45,287 bases of DNA from a virus. The position numbers and the translations under genes are program-made. The stretch lies in IMG/VR virus record IMGVR_UViG_3300032053_000150, positions 1-45,287 of that record, one strand, 5' to 3'. This document shows, piece after piece, positions 6,153 to 14,795 of this stretch; the stretch's first letter is position 1; every line of letters starts with the position of its first letter. The notes below the pieces were generated by a model, which saw only the letters and a list, made by a program, of their open reading frames with translations, made no database searches and was not told the DNA's origin.

Positions 6153-6644
6153 TTAGAAATCTATCCTGAAATATATGCCTGGATACGTCTTCTCTCCCAT
6201 GTCAATCTTTCCGCCTATATGGAAATTTTTCAGCATCCTGTAATCAGCGCCTACGGTTTTCACGGAATCAGTGTTTAATTCTCCCTGAAAACCCCACTTC
6301 CTGACCTGCCCGGCAAGAGCCAACTCGGATTTGAGCTTGGCGTTCTCCGCTTTGAGATTGGCAATCTCATCCAGCATGGACTGGGGAACTTCCACTATCG
6401 TTATGGTTTCGCTGACCGGTGACATAATAACATCTCCGGAAGGGCTTACCACCGGCTTGTAAACCGTTTCCTTCTTGCTCGTAACCTGCGGTTTCGCAGC
6501 CAGCTGTTTCTTTTGGATTTCTACGATGTTCGTGTAAAGGGCTACCTGCTTTTTAAGGGATTTATTGCTTACAATCAGAAACGCTATCGCAATCCCCATT
6601 ACAATAACCACAGCCGCCAAAACATAAATAATCTTGTCTTTCAT
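6153..6644 (-). CDS. spanin-like membrane/coiled-coil protein
   Basis: A 163-residue protein with an N-terminal membrane segment (IIYVLAAVVIVMGIAIAFLI, residues 5-24). Helical stretches likely to form coiled coil follow (SLKKQVALYTNIVEIQKKQL; later EIANLKAENAKLKSELALAG), then a C-terminal beta-like part (FHIGGKIDMGEKTYPGIYFRI). The ribosome binding site is AGGGAGGAAGC. Placement right after the endolysin and the N-in membrane anchor plus coiled coil resemble an inner-membrane spanin (Rz-like), but the beta-rich end is not typical. A separate lipoprotein partner was not found. Treat as a lysis-module membrane protein of uncertain exact role. Confidence 0.5.
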   Translation of the reverse strand: MKDKIIYVLAAVVIVMGIAIAFLIVSNKSLKKQVALYTNIVEIQKKQLAAKPQVTSKKETVYKPVVSPSGDVIMSPVSETITIVEVPQSMLDEIANLKAENAKLKSELALAGQVRKWGFQGELNTDSVKTVGADYRMLKNFHIGGKIDMGEKTYPGIYFRIDF

Positions 6645-6657
6645 GCTTCCTCCCTAT

Positions 6658-6688
6658 CTTTGAATTTGTATGTAATCTACGAGTTCCT
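6658..6688. repeat. 31-bp direct repeat, copy 1
   Basis: One of two direct copies of a 31-bp sequence (starting ctttgaatttgtatg on the plus strand) in the 103-bp gap between endolysin and the spanin-like gene. The copies differ at one base and are spaced 55 bp start to start. This copy ends 14 bp upstream of the spanin-like start codon. Confidence 0.85.
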
Positions 6689-6712
6689 ATATATAAAGGA
6701 AAGGTGATGATG

Positions 6713-6743
6713 CTTTGAATTTGTATGTAATCTACAAGTTCCT
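6713..6743. repeat. 31-bp direct repeat, copy 2
   Basis: Second copy of the 31-bp direct repeat, immediately after the endolysin stop codon. On the minus strand this copy contains TTGTA-GATTACA-TACAA, an interrupted palindrome; copy 1 has CTCGTA in place of CTTGTA, which weakens it. It could be a regulator or promoter element, but no consensus -35/-10 pair is seen. Confidence 0.85.
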
Positions 6744-6747
6744 GTCT

Positions 6748-7398
6748 TTATACCACCCTTTCCCAGACCGCATCCAGTCCGCCGAATTTATATAAAGCAA
6801 GAGCATCTTCTATTGTAAGGTCTCCGTGGTACTGGAAATGGGGGGCATCTACCGGCACCGGCTTTTTCCACCTTCCGCCCCACGTAAGCCCGAAGGACTC
6901 CCCTATTTCTCCCAGTTGCGTCCAATCGTTAACCTTATCCCCATTAGCATCCTTAAACGCTCCCCAGGAAGGCTGTAAGCCGGGTCTCGGGCTCCCATCC
7001 ATTACAATGTCAGCTGCAAGCGCGTGGTTGTGCCAGGAATAGCCTGGAAGGGCATTTGTGACCACTTCTTTCTGATTTGTGACCTGCCAGACGCCATTGA
7101 CCTGTTTCCTGCCCAGGGCATACAGTTCCGCCTGTCTTTTAAAGGTTCTGATACCCATATAAATTCCGACCTTCAAACCGGTCTGCCCAGCCTTAACAAG
7201 CGTCTTTCTGACCATTACCTTGACCACGGGATGAAGCATGGCAATTATAACCGCATCAGATTCAAGCAGAAATTGCTTCTCGTATTCCACGAGCCTTGCA
7301 TGTTCCTGTTCCTGCTGCAATTTTTTCTCTTTCAGGAGTTTAAGTTCTTCCTCAATCTTAAATATTTCAGAATCGGAAAATATAGTCCAGATATTCAT
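6748..7398 (-). CDS. endolysin: M15-family (L-Ala-D-Glu / VanY-like) peptidase
   Basis: A 216-residue lysis enzyme cleaving peptide bonds in peptidoglycan stems. The C-terminal domain shows the zinc-peptidase M15 signatures: 'IRTFKRQAELYA' (83-94), 'SWHNHALAAD' (121-130; SxHxxGxAxD with Ala for Gly), 'LTWGGRW' (171-177) and 'DAPHFQY' (184-190). Likely zinc ligands are H123, D130 and H187. Residues about 10-45 form a charged helix (EEELKLLKEKKLQQEQEHAR), an unusual addition ahead of the catalytic domain. There is no signal peptide, so release would need a holin. The ribosome binding site is AAGGAGATATT. It follows the tail fibre gene and precedes the spanin-like gene. Confidence 0.9.
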   Translation of the reverse strand: MNIWTIFSDSEIFKIEEELKLLKEKKLQQEQEHARLVEYEKQFLLESDAVIIAMLHPVVKVMVRKTLVKAGQTGLKVGIYMGIRTFKRQAELYALGRKQVNGVWQVTNQKEVVTNALPGYSWHNHALAADIVMDGSPRPGLQPSWGAFKDANGDKVNDWTQLGEIGESFGLTWGGRWKKPVPVDAPHFQYHGDLTIEDALALYKFGGLDAVWERVV

Positions 7399-7407
7399 AA
7401 TATCTCC

Positions 7408-10400
7408 TTACGTATACAGTGTCATTGCCGTCCGTATTAACGTTACATTCGTTCCTTCCAATGCGCAAGTCGCAGCAGACAAAGATGCTGCTTGGACATT
7501 AACGGCACCGCTGGCACGCAACAGCCTGGCGTTTACTCCGCCATTAACATGAGAATGAGTTATTGTCAAAACCGGCGTACTCGTCGTAATATCTATGTAA
7601 ATTCCAACGCACCCCGCATTGCTTGTAGGTAAATTAAACCTGCAAAAATCTATTGTCGGGACAGAAGCTGACAAAGCAATTATTATGCAGCTGTTTGTTG
7701 CCTGTGCTGTGCCGGAATTTAAGAAACTACATCTTCTTATCGCGGGACTTGACCCTGTGCATAATATAGTGTTTCCGTCACGCAAGAAATCACAGGAGTT
7801 TATGGCAACCGCACCCGCGCTGGTCATTGAAATAGATGCTGAATTGGAAGCGTAAAACATGCAGCTCCTAAAAGAAGGGGCAGCACTTGTTGTTATAGTT
7901 ATCTGGACACCGGTACTCGCCTGAAAAGTAGAATCTAAAAATATAGGATTTGCCCCGCTGCCGGTTATACTTGTAACGCTTGATATTGTACAGGAATAAA
8001 ACAACGAAACCCCGGCTCCTGATATAAGAGCAATTATCCCGATATCGCACGATGCAAATTCAGGAGACGCAGTTGTTATGGAAATATCACCGGTTATAAT
8101 ACAAGCAAGGAAACGAGCGTTAGTGCTGGTTATTGTAATTGTGCTTGCGAAAGAACAGCCCTGGAAAGAAGATGCTGCAGCGCTTGTTAAGGTAAGAGCT
8201 GCGGAAAAACTGGAAGCCACAAACGTGCAAATTGCGGAAGTATTGAGAGTAAGAGCCTGGACAAACATGCACGTATTAAATGTTGGATTGCAACCCGCTC
8301 CGATTGTCACGGCAGCATTCACGTTACAACACGCCAACATCGCCGTTGAACTTGTAATAAACGTAAGAGCCCCGTTAAACATGCAGTTATTCACAGTACC
8401 ATTATATGCCGTAAAAGTTGCTGTACTGTTGAAAATACAGAAATTCAATGATACTGGAACCGCCCCCCAGCTCATGGTTCCGCTAAACGTGCAGCAATCA
8501 AGAAGAACTGAACCCGTGGTCGACGGAGTAAAACTGGTTATTATGCAAGCGCTGAACGAAGCAACAACGGCATTCGTTAAGGTAAGCGTTGCAATTGTTG
8601 CAGCTAAAATATTTGATTGCGCAGTAGCTGCGGTTGACAGACTTAATGCGGTATAATCGGTTGCCCGTGAATTTATTACAGCTGTCGCTGAAATAGTCGC
8701 AGTAGTTATAATTGAAGAAGCAATGGTAAGCACCACCGTATTAACTGCTGTTATAGTCGTAATTCCGCATCCGCTAATGTACGGAGCTGCTGTTCCTGTA
8801 GCAGCAAATGTTCCGCTTACCGTAGACGTTCTTAAATGGAATGTTGTATTATCGGTAACGGTAACATCTTTTAAAATACAACTGTAAAATCTCACGAGAT
8901 GAACGGTATCGCTTAAAACAGCATCGTCATTGTAACACCCGATAAAGTCAGCAGCATACGAAACATGCAGTTTGTTTTTCCCTGAAGGTCCTACCATCCT
9001 GACCGTTGCGAACTTTGTGGGCGCAACAACATAAACGGCATCATTTGACGTCACTGTATCGCCGGTATTCCACTCCTGCTTGACAACGTCGACATCGCTA
9101 AGGGTACTTGTACCGTTAAGATGCAATAGCCTGTCATTTCCGTGGATAATGCAAGAAGCCATGTCTAATGTTCCGTTGACGGTCGTATCGGTCTGAATGG
9201 CAATAAATTTTGTCTGTCTCATTCTGGACCCTACGATTTTTATGGTGCTATAACCCGTTGAATATATGGCTTGCTTGTTCGCAGACCTCGTATTTACGTC
9301 GCAGTTCAGCATATAAACATATCCATTGGATACGTATAAGCCGCCATATACCATATTAAGATTCGCAGCTGGACCAAGGTCTCCTATCTTGCAATTGGCA
9401 AACGTTACCACTCCCGGAAGGGCGGGGTTGGCGGAATCTATTTTTATCAGCCAGTTATTCGTTGTGTAAGCCGCATTTTTTATCCTTATCGTCAAATCGG
9501 AAAATTCTACGGTGGCGCCCGCTGCCATGGAACCGATGTTAATCCATGGAATCGAATCCGTCATTAAACTATACAAATCATCAAACTCCAGTATAGTCTT
9601 ATCAGCTCCTTCGCCGCAGATTTTTATATATCCTGTCGTGCCGATGTTGAGCTGGTACGGGCAGGTATGAAGACCTGCCAGCAATTTTATAATATATGGA
9701 TTGTTTGCTGCCGGCGTAATAGGCAGCGCAATGGGAGATTCAGATATCTGGCTGGGAAATATTTCGTAAATATCCCTGTATTTCCCGCCGCTTGCTCCAA
9801 CCGTGATTACTTCGCCGTTTAAAAGATTATCCGTATTAACGGAAAATTTCGGTCTTAAATCCCAGATATCCCCATTGGTAATAACGTTGCCGTCCTGCCG
9901 GACTATCACTGCCAGCCTTACTCCGTGTTCACCGGCTGTCAATCCTGCTATGTCGGGGTTCTTGATAACATTGTCTCCCTGTTGATATACGAACTCGTAA
10001 TACCATTTTTCACGATGCGTTGTTTCGCCCAATACTCCATCCCGCATTTCAGGGTCATCGTTGGGAATATACTCTTTCCTGTAAAATTTTACATAAACCA
10101 AATCATAGCGGTACCCTGTAGGGTTGGGTTCCGTAATAGTCAGTTCGTAATAATCTCCGGTCAATCCGTGTTCATATGTCAGCGTAGAGTAGTTTGTAAG
10201 CACATCGGGAAGTTCCAGCCTTATGCCGGAATATTCAGGTCCTCCCGTGGTTGGTTCGCCTGCCTGGACCCAGCCCCTTCCTTTATATATACGAATTTTA
10301 GTCGTGCTTGGCGTACCCGCTTCAAATACCTTAAAACCGTCCCCAATAAACCCACAATTCATTGTATTGTCTATAAGTTGCTGCTGTTCGTAATTCAGCA

Positions 10401-10521
10401 TATCCTGAATTTCAACCATTTCAAAATCAGTAGGGTTTTTTCCAGCCTGCACTATGACATTGTTGTAGCGTTTCTCCTTCCAATGAGCGTCATCAAAAAA
10501 TTCCCTTTTACTTACAGTCAT
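7408..10521 (-). CDS. tail fibre / tailspike-like protein with long beta-helix
   Basis: A 1037-residue protein at the end of the baseplate operon, most likely the host-binding fibre. The N-terminal about 230 residues form a baseplate-attachment region that resembles DUF4815-type tail proteins (NYEQQQLIDNTM, then YRYDLVYVKFYRKEY and 'DIWDLRPKF'). From about residue 240 onward it is Thr/Ser/Ala-rich with repeats of 20-25 residues, each with a short strand and a Cys-x-(F/I) step (e.g. CTFSGTMSW, CMFNGALTF, CSFASTITI, CMFYASNSASISM). This fits a right-handed parallel beta-helix. The ribosome binding site is AGGAGGCACAG. No pectate-lyase or hydrolase active site could be picked out, so it may bind rather than degrade its receptor. 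Confidence 0.8.
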   Translation of the reverse strand: MTVSKREFFDDAHWKEKRYNNVIVQAGKNPTDFEMVEIQDMLNYEQQQLIDNTMNCGFIGDGFKVFEAGTPSTTKIRIYKGRGWVQAGEPTTGGPEYSGIRLELPDVLTNYSTLTYEHGLTGDYYELTITEPNPTGYRYDLVYVKFYRKEYIPNDDPEMRDGVLGETTHREKWYYEFVYQQGDNVIKNPDIAGLTAGEHGVRLAVIVRQDGNVITNGDIWDLRPKFSVNTDNLLNGEVITVGASGGKYRDIYEIFPSQISESPIALPITPAANNPYIIKLLAGLHTCPYQLNIGTTGYIKICGEGADKTILEFDDLYSLMTDSIPWINIGSMAAGATVEFSDLTIRIKNAAYTTNNWLIKIDSANPALPGVVTFANCKIGDLGPAANLNMVYGGLYVSNGYVYMLNCDVNTRSANKQAIYSTGYSTIKIVGSRMRQTKFIAIQTDTTVNGTLDMASCIIHGNDRLLHLNGTSTLSDVDVVKQEWNTGDTVTSNDAVYVVAPTKFATVRMVGPSGKNKLHVSYAADFIGCYNDDAVLSDTVHLVRFYSCILKDVTVTDNTTFHLRTSTVSGTFAATGTAAPYISGCGITTITAVNTVVLTIASSIITTATISATAVINSRATDYTALSLSTAATAQSNILAATIATLTLTNAVVASFSACIITSFTPSTTGSVLLDCCTFSGTMSWGAVPVSLNFCIFNSTATFTAYNGTVNNCMFNGALTFITSSTAMLACCNVNAAVTIGAGCNPTFNTCMFVQALTLNTSAICTFVASSFSAALTLTSAAASSFQGCSFASTITITSTNARFLACIITGDISITTASPEFASCDIGIIALISGAGVSLFYSCTISSVTSITGSGANPIFLDSTFQASTGVQITITTSAAPSFRSCMFYASNSASISMTSAGAVAINSCDFLRDGNTILCTGSSPAIRRCSFLNSGTAQATNSCIIIALSASVPTIDFCRFNLPTSNAGCVGIYIDITTSTPVLTITHSHVNGGVNARLLRASGAVNVQAASLSAATCALEGTNVTLIRTAMTLYT

Positions 10522-10542
10522 CTGTGCCTCCTGTGGTTTCCG

Positions 10543-11310
10543 TTAGATTGTAACTTCCCACATTATCCTTAAATTTTCCGATTCCAGAAGTGAATGGTCG
10601 GATATCTTTGCATATGCAAACATGTGCGGATATGCGTTAGTATCAAGAATAAATATGGCTATTTCGCGTATTGTCTTTACTATCGTGGGACCAAAAAACC
10701 CCGTGTATCTCAATATATTAGTCGGCTGAATAGTAACTTTGGCGCCGGTATTAATGTCAAGAAAATCAAGATAAGTGATAGTATTCGCAAGAAAGGCAAG
10801 GTCTATGAGCCTGCCCATATTATGCAGGATAATTTCATCGTTGGCACCGCGGTATATCCAGCCGATATACACAATTCTTGTCCCAACGGGAATAGGCTCG
10901 CTCGCATTCGCTGTCGGGTAGATTTCTATCTTGCCTATGTGGGCTACCGGCACAGGCGTTTCCTGCACAAGAAATAAATGGTTATACGGAGTCGCTCCGC
11001 TTGTAAGGGAAGCCAATGCTATGACTTTATCGGTGGAAGGGTCTATGGCGTCAATGTAATAATAGTCCTGCGACAGCGTATCTATGTAAACAGGATAATC
11101 ATTGTGAATGGTTAATTGCTCGGTACCATCATCCCATTCCATTTCAAAATTATTCCCCAGTGTGGGATTTACGTCTTTGCCTGTCTCCGCCAGACCGCTT
11201 CCGATAGCCATAATGAATCTCGCTGAAGGGAGCAAATCTTTCAGAATGCTTGCTATCTGCACTTTTGACGATACCGCTAAATCAATTGAACTTGGATTTA
11301 ATCCGCTCAT
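10543..11310 (-). CDS. baseplate/tail protein upstream of the fibre
   Basis: A 255-residue protein between the gpI-like gene and the fibre gene, the place where contractile-tail phages keep fibre connectors. It is beta-rich (YIDAIDPSTDKVIALASL, GKIEIYPTANASEPIPVGTR) with a hydrophobic segment before 'TGFFGPTIVKTIREIAIFI'. No membrane anchor or catalytic motif is seen. The ribosome binding site is AAAGGAGTTGGAAAT. Assignment as a structural tail protein rests on position and composition. Confidence 0.55.
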   Translation of the reverse strand: MSGLNPSSIDLAVSSKVQIASILKDLLPSARFIMAIGSGLAETGKDVNPTLGNNFEMEWDDGTEQLTIHNDYPVYIDTLSQDYYYIDAIDPSTDKVIALASLTSGATPYNHLFLVQETPVPVAHIGKIEIYPTANASEPIPVGTRIVYIGWIYRGANDEIILHNMGRLIDLAFLANTITYLDFLDINTGAKVTIQPTNILRYTGFFGPTIVKTIREIAIFILDTNAYPHMFAYAKISDHSLLESENLRIMWEVTI

Positions 11311-11334
11311 ATTTCCAACTCCTTTACGTTACTC

Positions 11335-12324
11335 TTACGTGACATATTCAGGCAAGCTCGGGGACCCAAACCCCAGGTCGCTTGGTCCTACCGAAACAGG
11401 GCTTCCAAATGGCTGCATGCTGAAGCCTAAAATACTATTGGCTATGGGAATCATTCTCGTACTTTCATCTTTCGACTTATATGCAATTAATATTTCTATG
11501 TCTGTCACGATTATCTTATAATATATTCCAGCCGGCTTCACTAATCTTTGCAGTGACGGAATCACGTATTGCTCGGTCTGCCCTATTTCATCGGCATTAA
11601 TTCCCCTCAAATATATCTGGACTCCGAAAAGAAAGTACCCGAGTACGCCCAGGTCAGGAACCCACGGATGGTTGCCATTCCAGATATTACCTAATATCTC
11701 TTTACATGTATAAGTAATATAATATATCTGACCTTCATCCGGCTCGTCTCCTCCGCTTCCGCGCCAATGTATAAAATAATCGTTTGGGTCAGCGGGAATC
11801 TCGTAATCAACGCCTTCGGTATAATCGGTTGAAGTGGGAGTCAATCCTACACGTGTAACGCTGTATACCTTGCCTTTAAGTGCATCGTTGGACGTATCTC
11901 CCCTGACCACCTCTTCCGTAGTCAGCAAACCTCCCGCTCCCATAAATTTAAACGACGTGTTCTGCCAGTCGTAACCCACCATATCTTCCGGTCTTTTCCA
12001 GTATTCCGCTATGTCAATTTCAGCTGTCGGGAAATAAGCGTGAACGATATCCTTGATATTCTGATTTACGGAATCAGACAATGTGACTTTTACCAGCGCT
12101 ATAAGCAGGTTCCTGTACTGGGTAATATTAAAATCAGAAGTAAATACCTGACCTACCCTTACCCCCCAGATGCTGTCTATGTATTCATCTCGGCAGGTCA
12201 TTATGTTCTGGTCATTCTTTACGCGGGAGAATTCCTCATCAAGCAGTTGCAGCTGTTTTGAGTAAATGTAAAGTGTCGCCAGAAGATTGGACGCAGTTAC
12301 TTTTGTAGGAATGAATTCTCCCAT
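11335..12324 (-). CDS. gpI-like baseplate protein
   Basis: A 329-residue protein that follows baseplate J and a small Ig-like protein, as gene I follows J in P2-like tails. The N-terminal half is helical (LLATLYIYSKQLQLLDEEF, 'NITQYRNLLIALVKVTL', 'IKDIVHAYFP'), typical of gpI/DUF2612-type baseplate proteins that sit on top of gpJ. Residues about 152-207 are an inserted beta-domain ending 'GQIYYITYTC', also found in three other virion proteins here. The C-terminal part (EQYVIPSLQRLVKPAGIYY, IIVTDIEILIAY) again fits tail protein I, which places fibres. Function is inferred from order and pattern. Confidence 0.65.
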   Translation of the reverse strand: MGEFIPTKVTASNLLATLYIYSKQLQLLDEEFSRVKNDQNIMTCRDEYIDSIWGVRVGQVFTSDFNITQYRNLLIALVKVTLSDSVNQNIKDIVHAYFPTAEIDIAEYWKRPEDMVGYDWQNTSFKFMGAGGLLTTEEVVRGDTSNDALKGKVYSVTRVGLTPTSTDYTEGVDYEIPADPNDYFIHWRGSGGDEPDEGQIYYITYTCKEILGNIWNGNHPWVPDLGVLGYFLFGVQIYLRGINADEIGQTEQYVIPSLQRLVKPAGIYYKIIVTDIEILIAYKSKDESTRMIPIANSILGFSMQPFGSPVSVGPSDLGFGSPSLPEYVT

Positions 12325-12335
12325 AATATCCTCTT

Positions 12336-12617
12336 TTACTCGAAGTTCACGACTATATTGTTTTCGTCCCTTACCGGCATGACGGATACCGAGAAACTCC
12401 CATCCCCCAGAGCGTCTGTCTCGGCATTTAACACTCCGTTTATATAGACCTTAACGTGGACATTCGGAACGCCGGTATTCCCCGTCAGAGTCAGGGATTT
12501 GTCCAGAAATACAAACCTGTCAGCGCTGATAGAGTAGATTTTGGGATTCAAATCCAGCAGCATTGAATTGAAAAAACTATTGGAGCGTTCCTCGAAAGTA
12601 GCAAATTTAAGGCGCAT
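12336..12617 (-). CDS. small Ig-like structural protein, 93 aa
   Basis: A 93-residue protein between baseplate J and the gpI-like gene. After a helical N-terminus (FEERSNSFFNSMLLDLNP) it has the pattern 'SLTLTGNTGVPNVHVKVYIN' and 'ALGDGSFSVSVMPV', typical of a bacterial Ig-like (big/invasin-type) single domain in which G.p...v.v...g....t...DG.fs.s repeats. Such small domains usually decorate or link baseplate parts. The ribosome binding site GTAGGAGTGAAAA is good. Confidence 0.6.
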   Translation of the reverse strand: MRLKFATFEERSNSFFNSMLLDLNPKIYSISADRFVFLDKSLTLTGNTGVPNVHVKVYINGVLNAETDALGDGSFSVSVMPVRDENNIVVNFE

Positions 12618-12626
12618 TTTTCACTC

Positions 12627-14258
12627 CTACATAATTCTGTTTATCGTAATAGCCCCGGCACGCGGATATTCATTTCCATACAGACGAATAGTATTAACCA
12701 GATTTTCCGTGTTTCTGCATAGTTTGGTTAACGGCATTAAATCCTCTACGCCCGGCGTGTCATGTATGATATTAATAATATCCCCATATACGATAAGCGA
12801 ACCTATTTCCTTTGCTTCTATATATTCCGTAATGGCATTGATTATGCTGGTCTGGACGTCTACAAACACATAGCCGGACGCTATTTTGACGGCTCCGGTC
12901 ACGTCAATGAACGTTTCAACGGCGCCACGGACTAAATCGTCTATGCCGGCACGATGGTACTGGTCGCTGTCAAGCAGGTCCTGTATATCGTTGAAAAGTT
13001 TGTTATATACGTAACTGATTCTTACCTGGTCGCCGGGAGTCGGAATATCAGGGTAAAGGAACCGCAACTTATCCAATGCCCGCGTTGAATTCTGTAATAT
13101 TCCGGTATCCTTGACCAACTCGTATTCATCGCTTGGCACAGGGTCATAAGCGCCGCTTCCCTCGGCTATTTCCACGGATATAATGCTTATTACCGGTTGT
13201 TTAAGGAACGTATAATCCCCGGCATAAACATACTCTTCCCCTATGACGTTTCCCTCAAATCCAGATTCAGCCTGGATATATTCATCTACTTTACCGCCCA
13301 ATCCGCCGTCACGGACCATAACGGGGTCTCCGACATCTGCCATGTAAACATCAATCACATTTGGCTGTGCCAGCACAAAACCTCTTATTCCGTTCACGGT
13401 AGCAATATTGCGTGCTTTGAATACATCTATCAGTCTCTTGGCGTAGTCCTCGTTGGATTCCTGGTCCTGACCGCCGGTTGTAGCGACAATGTTTGTAACG
13501 CCGTCCACGTCAAGGGTCTCAATCATTATCACAACTGTATTTGCGCTGACATTGCCGGACAATCCAGAGATGTCCGCTTCTATCGGCACAAGGACATACA
13601 GTTGACCCGCAAGAATTGTTGCCGCCTCTGTGGTAGAAAACGTAATCTGCTGGTTATTTGTCAGGGATGGCATCGTGGCTATTTTCGTGCCTGACGGAAT
13701 GCTCACGGAATATCCCCTGGCTATGTTCATATAAAACTTGGCTGTGCCTGACGATTTGGTTGAAGGAAGCCTCGGTTTGCTGTAACTTACACCCACGGCG
13801 TCCAGCTCGGCATCTGAAAATTCACTTACGTTTTGCAGCATCTGGATAAGTGAAATATGCCTTGCCACGGCATATTCGTCTACGAGCTGCCTGGCAGGAA
13901 CATTGACAAAAAGGTCTTTTGCCGCGGATTTGGATACGTCAAGATTAGGCAGTACGGTATTGTAATCGCTCTGCAATTCGTTGGCGATTGTATCAAAATC
14001 CTTAATGGACTGCGTGGGATTGTATTTGTAAGTGATGTAATATGGCTGACCGGGCGTAGGCTCGGCGCCGGCAGGCATCCAGCTTATAGCACTTCCGCTG
14101 ATGGTATAATCCACAGGCAAAGTGTATTCGCTTGTATCCGCCTTCAATCCAATACGGACGACTTCCGTAGGAGTATAAAGCAACTGGTCGCTTGTTCCGG
14201 GGACATCCCCCCTTATTATCCTTTGGGTTATCTGGTTGACTACTGATGTTATTACCAT
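12627..14258 (-). CDS. baseplate J-like protein
   Basis: A 543-residue baseplate wedge protein. The central part has the gpJ family features: 'SGTAKFYMNIARGYSVSIPS' (start of a wedge beta-sandwich, 'ipkGT..ts'), 'ATTGGQDQESNEDYAKRLID' (the E.D...R.R motif), 'IATVNGIRGFVLAQPNVIDV' and, near the C-terminus, 'VFVDVQTSIINAITEYIEAK' and 'IVYGDIINIIHDTPGVEDL'. Residues 43-80 are an inserted beta-domain (PVDYTISGSAISW to YYITYKY). In contractile tails six J wedges ring the hub and trigger sheath contraction. It lies directly after the gp25-like gene, the usual W-J order. Confidence 0.88.
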   Translation of the reverse strand: MVITSVVNQITQRIIRGDVPGTSDQLLYTPTEVVRIGLKADTSEYTLPVDYTISGSAISWMPAGAEPTPGQPYYITYKYNPTQSIKDFDTIANELQSDYNTVLPNLDVSKSAAKDLFVNVPARQLVDEYAVARHISLIQMLQNVSEFSDAELDAVGVSYSKPRLPSTKSSGTAKFYMNIARGYSVSIPSGTKIATMPSLTNNQQITFSTTEAATILAGQLYVLVPIEADISGLSGNVSANTVVIMIETLDVDGVTNIVATTGGQDQESNEDYAKRLIDVFKARNIATVNGIRGFVLAQPNVIDVYMADVGDPVMVRDGGLGGKVDEYIQAESGFEGNVIGEEYVYAGDYTFLKQPVISIISVEIAEGSGAYDPVPSDEYELVKDTGILQNSTRALDKLRFLYPDIPTPGDQVRISYVYNKLFNDIQDLLDSDQYHRAGIDDLVRGAVETFIDVTGAVKIASGYVFVDVQTSIINAITEYIEAKEIGSLIVYGDIINIIHDTPGVEDLMPLTKLCRNTENLVNTIRLYGNEYPRAGAITINRIM

Positions 14259-14271
14259 GGTTTCACTCCTT

Positions 14272-14688
14272 CTATTTTACGCTGACAGCGAATGCTTCCT
14301 GCAATCCCCTGACCGTGGTTAAAACAATGTCAAATTCTATTTTTTTGAGTTCTATCTGCTTTATTACAAGGGCGTCAAATGTCGATATCTGCTCGTAAGC
14401 GGAAAGCGTCTGTATCAATGCCTGCGCGTTCTGCTGGTCAATCATGTGCTGGATTCCGAAGTAAACGTCTTTGTTTAACAGCATTTCTACCAGGTCCTTT
14501 GGCAATGCCTTGCCAAGCAGGTCAATTACGCCGCAGCCTTCATTTACGTCAAATTTATTATCCCCTCGGGACGTGTACGCCAGCCTGTTGAGGTCTTGTT
14601 CAAGTTTGTCATATCCTTCAAGGACAATGACGTCTCCCTGGTAGTCAACGACTATATCCCCATTATTTAGTTGCAGGTCGTACGACAT
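14272..14688 (-). CDS. gp25/gpW-like baseplate wedge protein
   Basis: The start was set at the ATG at 14688 (MSYDLQL), which follows AGGAGATTGCCC; the longer frame from 14730 lacks such support and overlaps more of the upstream small gene. The 138-residue product follows the gp25 (GPW) pattern: 'DYQGDVIVLEGYDKLEQDLN' and 'RLAYTSRGDNKFDVNEGCGV' with the conserved early loop, and then a helical centre and a strand-rich end (KKIEFDIVLTTVRGL). The protein is lysozyme-like in fold and non-enzymatic, and it sits in the wedge that links sheath and baseplate. The position right before baseplate J supports it. Confidence 0.8.
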   Translation of the reverse strand: MSYDLQLNNGDIVVDYQGDVIVLEGYDKLEQDLNRLAYTSRGDNKFDVNEGCGVIDLLGKALPKDLVEMLLNKDVYFGIQHMIDQQNAQALIQTLSAYEQISTFDALVIKQIELKKIEFDIVLTTVRGLQEAFAVSVK

Positions 14689-14785
14689 GGGCAATCTCCT
14701 GTTTGTGTATGTCAAATTTGTCTTTGACAATGATGAGCGTCAGTATTGACAGCCACAAAATAATTATAACCATTGAAAGTTTCAT
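14663..14785 (-). CDS. small single-pass membrane peptide, 40 aa
   Basis: An ATG at 14785 after TGAGGATTCAACA opens a 40-residue frame with a membrane segment (LSMVIIILWLSILTLIIV, residues 3-20) and a polar tail (KDKFDIHKQEIAHVVRPATK). The longer frame from 14872 would overlap the upstream gene by 77 bp. It overlaps the gp25-like start by 26 bp. Together with the next upstream gene (a membrane anchor plus coiled coil) it makes a pair of membrane proteins inside the baseplate cluster. A lysis or spanin-like role is possible; the sequence does not settle it. Confidence 0.5.
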   Translation of the reverse strand: MKLSMVIIILWLSILTLIIVKDKFDIHKQEIAHVVRPATK

Positions 14786-14795
14786 TGTTGAATCC

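Noticed and set aside
6713-6743. TTGTAGATTACATACAA palindrome as an operator
   Set aside because: The symmetry is imperfect in the other copy and there is no regulator gene or promoter linked to it here; kept only as a repeat.
8078-8656. Long plus-strand frame inside the fibre gene (192 aa)
   Set aside because: Shadow of the repetitive, Thr/Ala-rich fibre coding region; no ribosome site, and the opposite strand has coherent beta-helix repeats.
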